Origin: Nostoc sp. MG11
GTDB lineage: Bacteria > Cyanobacteriota > Cyanobacteriia > Cyanobacteriales > Nostocaceae
Assembly (NCBI RefSeq): GCF_014904695.1
Contig: NZ_JACXXN010000001.1
Coordinates: 434,001-498,000, forward strand
DNA: 64,000 nt
Direction of reading: 5' to 3'
Below are positions 35,731 through 43,483 of this stretch, piece by piece. A model generated the notes under the pieces. It was not told the DNA's origin and searched no databases. It worked only from the letters and a program-made list of their open reading frames with translations. Numbering within the stretch: the first letter of the stretch is position 1; every line of letters begins with the position of its first letter. The position numbers and the translations under genes are program-made.

Positions 35731-37344
35731 ATGATTGATAATGGTCTTTTTCCTAAAACAAATATTGCTTGTACACCCTTAAAGTGGAAAGGGTCAGATT
35801 ATCTACTCAAAACAGATGCAAAGCAAATTGAGTACTGTTTACACGATATAGACACACCATTCTATATATTGCACACTGGTTCTAGTATTGCGCTTGCAAC
35901 AGGTGGAGAAATTTCGCCTACAGGAGATTACAATTGCTTAGGTTTAATACCAGCTTTTAATCCTGAGTGTCTTGGTAGTGATGCCTTTAAAAAAGCTCAC
36001 GGCACAAATTATGCATACCAAGCAGGAGCTATGGCTAATGGTATTGCTTCCATTGATTTGGTAACTTCCCTAGGTAGAAAAGGATATTTAAGCTCGTTTG
36101 GCGCAGCAGGTTTACCTTTGAAGAGAGTAGAAGAAGCTATCACAACTCTCCAAGCTACTCTTCATGATGCTCCTTATGCTTTCAATCTTATTCACAGTCC
36201 TTCCGAACCCAACTTGGAAAGAGAATGTGTGGAATTGTATTTGAAGTACGGAGTAAAAACGGTAGAAGCGTCTGCTTTTATGAACTTAACGCCTAATATC
36301 GTTTATTATCGCGCTGCTGGACTTTCTCAGGGTAGTCATGGCGAGATTATAGCTAGAAATAACATTATCGCTAAAATTTCTCGCAGAGAAGTTGCAGAAG
36401 TCTTCATGAAGCCAGCACCAGATAAGATACTGCAAGATTTGGTATCAAAAGGTCTAATTACTACAGAACAAAGTGCTTTGGCTCAAAAAGTTCCTGTAGC
36501 TAGTGACATTACTGTAGAAGCCGATTCAGCAGGGCACACAGATAATAGACCACTTGTTTGTTTACTGCCTTTGATTCAAGAGATTAGAAACCGCATCCAA
36601 CAAGAGTACAAGTACGAAAAAAACATTAGAGTCGGAGCTGGAGGCGGAATAAGCACACCTCAAGCGGCTTTAGCTGCTTTTGCGATGGGAGCAGACTACA
36701 TCGTGACTGGTTCGGTGAATCAAGCGTGTAGAGAGTCTGGAGCATCGGAAATCGTCAAAGCCGCATTAGCACAAGCAGACATTGTAGATTTTGCTATGGC
36801 TCCTGCCGCAGATATGTTTGAAATGGGCGTAAAGGTACAAGTCCTCAAAAGAGGAACGCTTTTTGCTATGCGTGCCCAGAAACTCTATGAAATTTATCGA
36901 CAATATGATTCTATCGATGAAATTCCATTGATAGAAAGGAAAAAAATTGAAGAACAGTTGTTTCAAAAAAACTTAGATACGGTGTGGGATGAAACTGTTC
37001 AGTTTTTCCAGGAACGTGACCCTAGTCAAATTCAGAAAGCTTTAGAAAATCCCAAGAAAAAAATGGCCCTAATTTTTAGATGGTATTTAGGAAAATCATC
37101 TTTCTGGGCTAAAGCTGGAATGCAAGAACGAAAAATGGATTATCAAGTATGGTGCGGCCCAGCAATGGGAGCATTCAATGAGTGGGTAAAGGGTTCTTAC
37201 TTGGAGACACCAGAAAACCGTCATGTTATTGATGTTGCTTACCATTTGATGAAAGGAGCTGCTTATCTCTTCCGTATCCGTCAACTTAATAGTTTAGGGG
37301 TAAATTATGTTGATAGTTACGGAACTTATAAAGTAACACCATAA
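35731..37344 (+). CDS. pfaD: PfaD-like FMN enoyl reductase
   Basis: This protein of about 537 residues starts at ATG 35731; a TTG eight codons upstream is the alternative. It is of the PfaD/2-nitropropane-dioxygenase TIM-barrel type: FGAAGLPLKRVEEAITTLQ, VEADSAGHTDNRPL, VGAGGGISTPQAALAAFAMGADYIVTGSVNQ (FMN phosphate site), and the PfaD-specific tail (FRWYLGKSSFWAKAG, VWCGPAMGAFNEWVKGSYLE). In PUFA synthases PfaD is the trans-acting enoyl reductase that works with PfaA and PfaC. It opens the plus-strand cluster, so saturation of some double bonds is expected in the product. Confidence 0.93.
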   Translation: MIDNGLFPKTNIACTPLKWKGSDYLLKTDAKQIEYCLHDIDTPFYILHTGSSIALATGGEISPTGDYNCLGLIPAFNPECLGSDAFKKAHGTNYAYQAGAMANGIASIDLVTSLGRKGYLSSFGAAGLPLKRVEEAITTLQATLHDAPYAFNLIHSPSEPNLERECVELYLKYGVKTVEASAFMNLTPNIVYYRAAGLSQGSHGEIIARNNIIAKISRREVAEVFMKPAPDKILQDLVSKGLITTEQSALAQKVPVASDITVEADSAGHTDNRPLVCLLPLIQEIRNRIQQEYKYEKNIRVGAGGGISTPQAALAAFAMGADYIVTGSVNQACRESGASEIVKAALAQADIVDFAMAPAADMFEMGVKVQVLKRGTLFAMRAQKLYEIYRQYDSIDEIPLIERKKIEEQLFQKNLDTVWDETVQFFQERDPSQIQKALENPKKKMALIFRWYLGKSSFWAKAGMQERKMDYQVWCGPAMGAFNEWVKGSYLETPENRHVIDVAYHLMKGAAYLFRIRQLNSLGVNYVDSYGTYKVTP

Positions 37345-37502
37345 TCTTTCATCTTTCTCACTCTATGTAATTGGAGAAACGAAGCATTAATCCAATTATC
37401 AAAGCTGGGATTTTTCTCAAAAGTCCTTGGTTTGATGGGACTTTTCATGAAATGAATCATTTCTAATTATTCACTTAAATTTTAGCAGGTTAAGTAGAAG
37501 CA

Positions 37503-38828
37503 ATGCCAAAACTTAAATTTCCTCAATCTCAACAAGCAGCTAGTCAGGTGAAGAAATATTTACCTGGAGGAGTTCATTACAATTTTCGGTATGAGGGCAA
37601 AGATACCATCATACCTTTTAACAGAGGAAAAGGCTCAAGAGTATGGGATTTAGACAACAATGAACATCTTGATTTATTTTGTAAATTTGGTGCTTTGATT
37701 GTCGGACATCAAAATGAAGAATATAATGCAAAGTTAATTTACTACATCAATAAAGTACTTTCCGTAGACCAATGCGATTTGGAAGAACGCGTTTGTGAAC
37801 GGATTATTCATCATGTGCCTAGTGCTGAAATGGTACGTTTCGGGCTGAGTGGCACAGAAGCCGTGCAAAATGCGATTAGGCTTGCCAGAGCCTATACAGG
37901 TAAGCCCAAATTTGTCCGCTTCCAAGGGCATTATCACGGTAATGCAGACAATATTATGGGTGGTAAACCAACATCTTCTGAGTATCCTGTCCCTGTTGAA
38001 TATGAAGGAGATTACATGGGTACTGATGGACGTGCTCCTAACATTTTGGAGGAGCAGTCTTTCCTTATCCCCTGGAATAATATTGATGCTTTAGAAAAGC
38101 TATTGCTATATCGTGGTGATGAAATTGGCATTATTTTGATGGAGCCTATTTGTATCAATGGAGGCGGAATAGTACCTGCACCAGGATATTTAGAAAAGGT
38201 TAGAGAACTGTGCGATCAATATCACATAGCACTTATATTTGATGAAGTGATTACCGGTTTTAGAGTCGCTCTAGGCGGGGCACAATCCCTGTTAGGTGTA
38301 ACACCTGATATTACTGTTTTTGCCAAGGCAATGGGTGGAGGTGCTCTACCAATGTCTGCCATTGTCGGCAAGAAGGAAATCATGCAACTCTATACGGATA
38401 ATAAAGTTATCCACGCCGGCACATTCAATGGTTATCCACTTGGATTAGCTGCTGTACTAGCAACCATTGAGTTGTTGGAAAACGATCCATCATGTTATGA
38501 GAGAATGGCTAATTACCTGACACAAATAGGTCAGTCTCTTGTGGATGCTGCAAAAAATGTCGGAATACCAATGGTAGCTCAAGGTGTACCTGGTGTTTTA
38601 GTTTTCCATTCTGAGTCAGCACCACTTACTAAAGCTGAAGGTTACAACGAAACTACCAAGCTGCGGGATATCTTGATTACACGGCTTGCTAGAAATTATG
38701 GCATCCAATTTTCCCCGGTTTCTAGGTTTTTTAGTAATCTGCTCATGGATGACTCTGATGTAACTTTCTTTAAAGAAAGGATAGGTGAAGTCATGACTGA
38801 TATCGCCAGAATTAACGAATTTTTGTAG
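37503..38828 (+). CDS. Class III aminotransferase (glutamate-1-semialdehyde aminomutase-like)
   Basis: This 441-residue PLP enzyme has FGLSGTEAVQNAIRLARAYTG and FQGHYHGNAD for cofactor contacts, ILMEPICINGGG, LIFDEVITGFRVALGG, and the Schiff-base Lys 275 in TVFAKAMGGGALP. It is close to GSA aminomutases by motif wording, but its cluster position argues for a biosynthetic transaminase: an aldehyde or ketone made by the thioester reductase or the PKS would become an amine. The zeamine polyamine pathway uses an aminotransferase in the same way. It follows pfaD by about 160 bp. Confidence 0.9.
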   Translation: MPKLKFPQSQQAASQVKKYLPGGVHYNFRYEGKDTIIPFNRGKGSRVWDLDNNEHLDLFCKFGALIVGHQNEEYNAKLIYYINKVLSVDQCDLEERVCERIIHHVPSAEMVRFGLSGTEAVQNAIRLARAYTGKPKFVRFQGHYHGNADNIMGGKPTSSEYPVPVEYEGDYMGTDGRAPNILEEQSFLIPWNNIDALEKLLLYRGDEIGIILMEPICINGGGIVPAPGYLEKVRELCDQYHIALIFDEVITGFRVALGGAQSLLGVTPDITVFAKAMGGGALPMSAIVGKKEIMQLYTDNKVIHAGTFNGYPLGLAAVLATIELLENDPSCYERMANYLTQIGQSLVDAAKNVGIPMVAQGVPGVLVFHSESAPLTKAEGYNETTKLRDILITRLARNYGIQFSPVSRFFSNLLMDDSDVTFFKERIGEVMTDIARINEFL

Positions 38829-39144
38829 TGACAAGATTACGAATAATTGACAGGACTAAAGTGATTAATGCGCTTTAGGGCATAGGGTGCGGAGCGTAAT
38901 AGCACGCACCATTCCCCAACAATTTCATCAATTCAATCTTGTTTATTTGCCTCACGCAGAGAGAAGTTTAAGCAATACCTTTTGCCGCTGCGACAACTCT
39001 GGACAAGCAAGTGGCGACTTGAGCAAAGTGTACGTTGCGCAAGAAAGAACGTAAAATTAAGACTTTTGCAAGACGGGCAGCTGGTCATTGAGTAAAGGGG
39101 CTTCTCAAGTGTTCCAGACAATGCATATTTAGAACTTGAGAATA
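38829..39144. other. Intergenic region with short hairpin
   Basis: It contains GGTGCGGAGCGTAATAGCACGCACC-type inverted arms near 38886-38911, a dispersed repeat word. No gene was found. It separates the aminotransferase from the first SDR. Confidence 0.4.
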
Positions 39145-39927
39145 ATGCACAGTAACTATCAAATAAAAAGTCAAGATAGAATAGCAGTTGTCACTGGAGC
39201 AGCAGGCAGATTTGGACACCAGATTGTGCTGCAATTGTTGGCAGCAGGATTTTATGTAGCAGCAACAGATGCTTCTGAAGAGAAGCTGGCAAGCTTGCAG
39301 ACTTATCTAGGATCTTTTGAAAGACTTGGCTTGCTTTTTATGGATTCATGTAATTTGCAAAGCATTCAGAAAGCTGGTGAGCAGATTACTAATCTATTTG
39401 GAGAGCAGATTTTCGTTTTAGTTAACAATGCAGACATTTTGGAGCCTACTCCTATTTTGTCGTCAGAACATCATGATAAAGTCAGGGAAATTATCGATAC
39501 CAATCTGATAGGAACTTATAATTGCACCAGCTTTTTCTCCAGGTTCATGGTCAAAAGGAAAAGTGGACGCATTATTAACATTGCTTCTATTGCAGGTACT
39601 TGGGGAGCGTCTTTTGCCTCTGCGTATGCTGCTTCCAAAGCTGGGATGATTGCTGCTTCTAGATCTTGGGCCAGAGAACTAGGTTCTTATGGTGTGTGCG
39701 TAAATGCGATCGCGCCAGGTAGCTGCCATCCTAATACGCTAGAAAGTGCTGAGCAACAAAATTCTTCTGTTTCATTGAGAAAAAAGATATTGCTGGATTT
39801 TATTCCTGTTAGTCGTTTTGGCAATCCTGAAGATGTGGCTGAAGTAGTTCTATTTCTAGCTACATGTAAAACCAATTATCTCAACGGTGCAATACTCGAT
39901 TTAGACGGTGGGATAAATAAGGGATAA
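39145..39927 (+). CDS. Short-chain dehydrogenase/reductase, divergent copy
   Basis: This 260-residue protein starts at ATG 39145, matching the start of the sister gene; TTG 39136 is the longer alternative. The catalytic Ser and YxxxK are present (IASIAGTWGASFASAYAASKAG). The cofactor glycine motif reads TGAAGRFG instead of TGxxxGxG with Gly, and NNAG reads NNAD. It is a tandem duplicate of the next gene. The changes suggest altered cofactor binding or loss of activity. A role in keto reduction of the cluster product is inferred from position. Confidence 0.88.
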   Translation: MHSNYQIKSQDRIAVVTGAAGRFGHQIVLQLLAAGFYVAATDASEEKLASLQTYLGSFERLGLLFMDSCNLQSIQKAGEQITNLFGEQIFVLVNNADILEPTPILSSEHHDKVREIIDTNLIGTYNCTSFFSRFMVKRKSGRIINIASIAGTWGASFASAYAASKAGMIAASRSWARELGSYGVCVNAIAPGSCHPNTLESAEQQNSSVSLRKKILLDFIPVSRFGNPEDVAEVVLFLATCKTNYLNGAILDLDGGINKG

Positions 39928-40054
39928 ATAAGCTTATATAATCCGAATTTATTTGTGAAAGTTATAGTTTCAATTTGACGAACTACCAATACTTTCAATA
40001 AATAGATAGCCGGGGATTTATATAGGAATTAGCAATACATTTTAACTGAATAAA

Positions 40055-40861
40055 ATGAACAGTAACTATCAAATGATTAATCAAGATAGAATAGCAGTTG
40101 TCACCGGAGCAGCCGGGGGGTTTGGACAGCAAATTGTTCTTCAATTGTTGGCAGCAGGATTTTATGTTGCAGCAACAGATCTTTTTGAAGACAAGTTAGA
40201 ACGCTTGCAGAATTATGTAGGTTCTTCGGAAAAGCTTGGCTTATTTGGTATGGATATATGTGATTTGCAAAGCGTTCAAAAAGCTGGTGAGCAAATTATT
40301 AATTTATTTGGAGATAAGATTTTTGTTCTGGTTAATAATGCAGGTATTTTTGGGCGGACTCCAGTTTTGTTGACAGAATATCATGAGAAAGCACGGCAAA
40401 TAATCGATACCAATCTGATAGGAACTTACAATTGCACGAGCTTTTTCTCTAAGTTCATGGTTAAAAGGAAAAGTGGACGTGTGATTAATATTTCTTCTAT
40501 GGCGGGTACTTGGGGAGCGTCCTTTGCTTCTGCTTATTCTGCTTCTAAGGCTGGGATGATTGCTGCTTCTAAATCTTGGGCCAGAGAACTAGGTGCTTAT
40601 GGCGTGTGTGTGAATGCGATCGCGCCAGGTATCTTTCAAACCAATATGTTGGAACGGGCTGAGGAAGACGAACGTTCTGTTTCTATGAAAAAAAAGATAG
40701 TGCTGGATTATATTCCTGCTGGTCGTTTTGGCAATTCTGAAGATGTAGCTGAAGTCGTTCTATTTTTAGCAACATGTAAAACTGATTATCTCAACGGAGC
40801 AATATTCGAGTTAGATGGTGGTTTGAATATCGGCACTTTAGAAAGTATACATTTGAGTTAA
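40055..40861 (+). CDS. Short-chain dehydrogenase/reductase, canonical copy
   Basis: This 268-residue classical SDR has TGAAGGFG, NNAGIFG, catalytic Ser in ISSMAGTWG and YSASK, and the C-terminal FLATCKTDYLNGAIFELDGG. It is the FabG type, probably NAD(P)H-dependent. It is highly similar to the upstream gene along its full length (shared stretches such as FVLVNNA, GTYNCTSFFS, MVKRKSGR), and the duplication includes DNA-level identity. Its stop is 9 bp before the thioester-reductase start, so they are co-translated. Confidence 0.9.
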   Translation: MNSNYQMINQDRIAVVTGAAGGFGQQIVLQLLAAGFYVAATDLFEDKLERLQNYVGSSEKLGLFGMDICDLQSVQKAGEQIINLFGDKIFVLVNNAGIFGRTPVLLTEYHEKARQIIDTNLIGTYNCTSFFSKFMVKRKSGRVINISSMAGTWGASFASAYSASKAGMIAASKSWARELGAYGVCVNAIAPGIFQTNMLERAEEDERSVSMKKKIVLDYIPAGRFGNSEDVAEVVLFLATCKTDYLNGAIFELDGGLNIGTLESIHLS

Positions 40862-40870
40862 ACATTGATT

Positions 40871-42067
40871 ATGAATCAAGTAGATTGCAAAAATATTTTC
40901 ATCACAGGTGTAACAGGGGTAGTAGGGGGAAGACTCCTATATGAAATTCTTGCCTCTACACAAGCAAATGTATATTGCTTAGTCAGAGCAGATAATGTCC
41001 AAAAAGCTAAACAAAGAATTGCTGATATTCTTACAGTTTATGACCCACAACATAAAATATTTTCCCAGTTTGAATCAAGAACTAATGTTATAATTGGGGA
41101 TATTACCAATAAGCACTTTGGGTTAACAACTGAAGATTATTCTCACCTTGTTCAGAAGATTGATCAAGTTTTTCACGTAGCTGCAAACGTTAATATGGTA
41201 GCTAGTTTTGAAAAATTAGCTGAGGTCAATCTAAAAGGCACTTCAGAAGTTATTGAATTTTGCCTAGCTGGTCAAATTCCCATGCTCCATACATCTAGCT
41301 ATAGTGTTATAGGTAGTAAAACTATGGAGCCAGGTTTAGTATTCAAAGAAACCGACCTTGATATTGGGCAGACTTTTGATAACCAAAATTATGAACATAC
41401 TAAACTGCAAGCAGAGCAGCGAGTTCATGAGGCGGGAAATCGAGGACTCAAATGGGTAATTGTAAGACTTGGTGATATTCTTGGTGACAGTAAAACTGGT
41501 TGTTATCCGCTCACAGGTACAACTATTAAAGGCATATATTATGGTATTATTAAGGCTATTGTTGATACAGGGCTATTCTTTTTCTTAAAAGATTACTTTT
41601 ACATTACGCCAGTTGATTATGCGGCAGAATCTTCGCTTCACTTAGCGCTTAATCCAGAGGCTTACGGTAAAACTTTTCACATTATTAATCCCGACTGTAA
41701 ATCATTTTACGATTTTGTTAATCTGATCGTGGATGTTGGCTACAGAGTCAAAATACTTCCCTATGAAAAATACATATCTCTGTTTAGAGATAATTCAGTC
41801 TTCAAAGAAGGGAAGATTTACAGTTCTTCTTTTATTAATCTGTTGTTATTTTCGGATCTGATCACAGGTTCAGAATTATCTCCAGAATTGATAGATACAT
41901 CAGTAATCATTGATACATCAAATGCCGAAGAATTTCTTTCAAAGGCTAATATTTTCTGCCACAAGGTTGATATTGATTTACTCTCAACTTACTTGAAATA
42001 TTGTGTAGAAAAAGGCTTTATAGCCTCTCCGGCTAACCAGTCTCCCCTAGCGACTATCAAATATTAA
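40871..42067 (+). CDS. Free-standing thioester reductase (NAD-binding_4 type)
   Basis: This protein of about 398 residues starts at ATG 40871; TTG 40865 is the alternative. The Rossmann motif is FITGVTGVVGGRLL, the SDR-type catalytic Tyr174 and Lys178 lie in NYEHTKLQAEQRV, and VIVRLGDILGD and YFYITPVDYAAESS match the reductive release domains of PKS/NRPS lines. Such enzymes release an ACP-bound acyl chain as aldehyde or alcohol using NAD(P)H. With the aminotransferase, this gives a route acyl-ACP to aldehyde to terminal amine, as in zeamine biosynthesis. It has no carrier domain of its own. Confidence 0.88.
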   Translation: MNQVDCKNIFITGVTGVVGGRLLYEILASTQANVYCLVRADNVQKAKQRIADILTVYDPQHKIFSQFESRTNVIIGDITNKHFGLTTEDYSHLVQKIDQVFHVAANVNMVASFEKLAEVNLKGTSEVIEFCLAGQIPMLHTSSYSVIGSKTMEPGLVFKETDLDIGQTFDNQNYEHTKLQAEQRVHEAGNRGLKWVIVRLGDILGDSKTGCYPLTGTTIKGIYYGIIKAIVDTGLFFFLKDYFYITPVDYAAESSLHLALNPEAYGKTFHIINPDCKSFYDFVNLIVDVGYRVKILPYEKYISLFRDNSVFKEGKIYSSSFINLLLFSDLITGSELSPELIDTSVIIDTSNAEEFLSKANIFCHKVDIDLLSTYLKYCVEKGFIASPANQSPLATIKY

Positions 42068-42180
42068 CCTTCAGCAGATGGGTAGATATCGGGAAAGACC
42101 GTAGTATCTCATCAAGCACAAATTCAAAATAGTTGAATGACAGATTTCCAGCACTACTTATTAACTTCAAGAGAAAACCG

Positions 42181-43317
42181 ATGACAAACAATTTGAGTAC
42201 TTTGGATACAGCTACAACTAATACAACATCTCCTGTATGTTCTTACAATGAATGGGATCCGCTCGAAGAAGTCATCGTCGGCATTGTTGATGGGGCGATG
42301 GTTCCATCCTGGCATACTATCTATCGGGTGACGATACCTGGTGGTCAGGATAAAGAAGTGAACGAAATGAGCAAGCAGATAGAGCAATATCGGCTTCCTT
42401 ATCCAAAGAGGATGATTGAGGCTGCTACTAAGAACCTCAAAGAATTCGTCCATATTCTTGAATCTGAGGGAGTTGTAGTACGTCGTCCTGATGTTGTTAA
42501 CCATTCTGCATCCTTTAACACACCTGCTTGGAAGATACTTAATGGCTTCTGTTCTGCAAATCCTCGTGACGTATTTATAGTTATTGGGAATGAGATTATT
42601 GAGGCTCCTATGGCCGATAGGGGTCGTTATTTTGAAACTTGGGGCTATCGTTCTCTGCTCAAAGAGTACTTCAAGGGAGGAGCTAAGTGGACTGCGGTTC
42701 CTAGACCACAACTACTTGATGATCTCTATGACCAAGATTACAAATTCCCGGCTCCTGGCGAGAAGATGCGCTATGTAATCAACGAGTTTGAGCCTACTTT
42801 TGATGCAGCGGACTTTGTACGCTTTGGTCGGGATATTGTTGTACAGAAGAGTCATGTTACCAATAGCTTTGGTATCGCTTGGTTACAACGTCACATAGGT
42901 GATGATTATCGCATACATGTGGTAGATTCCCTTTGCCCACAAGCATTACACATCGATACCACCTTAGTTCCCCTCGCTCCAGGGAAGGTATTAGTGAATC
43001 CGATTAATTTAGATGTGAATAAACTTCCTGACTTCTTAAAATCTTGGGATATCTTGATTGCGCCTGAACCTAACAGAACTCCTAAGACACTTTATGGAAC
43101 AAATGTAATTAGCCATTGGGTGAACATGAACGTGCTGAGTATAGACGAAGAGAGAGTTGTCGTCGAAAAATCTCAGGAGTACATGATCAAAGCACTAAAA
43201 GACTGGGGATTTAAACCCATCGTATGTGAGTTTGAAGATTATTATCCATTCTTGGGTTCTTTCCACTGTTCAACACTTGATGTTCGTAGGCGCGGTGTAC
43301 TCAAGTCCTATGCTTGA
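42181..43317 (+). CDS. Arginine-type amidinotransferase 1
   Basis: This protein of about 378 residues starts at ATG 42181 behind AAGAG; TTG 42133 is a longer alternative. It matches glycine amidinotransferases (AGAT, CyrA, SxtG group): CSYNEWDPLEEVIVG at the N-terminus, catalytic Asp211 in FDAADFVRFGRD, His257 in LHIDTTLVPLAPGK and Cys363 in GSFHCSTLDVRRRG. These enzymes move the amidino group of arginine to an amine, forming a guanidine. Here the acceptor may be glycine (starter unit, as for CyrA) or an amine made by the aminotransferase. A hairpin follows the stop. Confidence 0.92.
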   Translation: MTNNLSTLDTATTNTTSPVCSYNEWDPLEEVIVGIVDGAMVPSWHTIYRVTIPGGQDKEVNEMSKQIEQYRLPYPKRMIEAATKNLKEFVHILESEGVVVRRPDVVNHSASFNTPAWKILNGFCSANPRDVFIVIGNEIIEAPMADRGRYFETWGYRSLLKEYFKGGAKWTAVPRPQLLDDLYDQDYKFPAPGEKMRYVINEFEPTFDAADFVRFGRDIVVQKSHVTNSFGIAWLQRHIGDDYRIHVVDSLCPQALHIDTTLVPLAPGKVLVNPINLDVNKLPDFLKSWDILIAPEPNRTPKTLYGTNVISHWVNMNVLSIDEERVVVEKSQEYMIKALKDWGFKPIVCEFEDYYPFLGSFHCSTLDVRRRGVLKSYA

Positions 43318-43339
43318 CCATCTCTCTGAGTGGTTGAGG

Positions 43340-43371
43340 AAAGTTAGTAGAAGTAAAAAACTACTAACTTT
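43340..43371 (+). terminator. Hairpin after amidinotransferase 1
   Basis: AAAGTTAGTAG (43340-43350) pairs with CTACTAACTTT (43361-43371). There is no long T run, so it may be a partial terminator dividing the cluster into an upstream tailoring part and a downstream synthase part. Confidence 0.5.
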
Positions 43372-43483
43372 CCGTCCCCTCAGGGGATAGAGATTAAATT
43401 GGGTGGGCGATACGACAAAGTGATATTTAACAAATAAATAAGCGATATCTCAACAATTCATTAAATAAAAATAAGGAATAGTA

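Noticed and set aside
42154-42711. 185-codon minus-strand frame inside amidinotransferase 1
   Set aside because: It is antisense to a gene with full catalytic motifs and its translation shows no family signature; a shadow frame.
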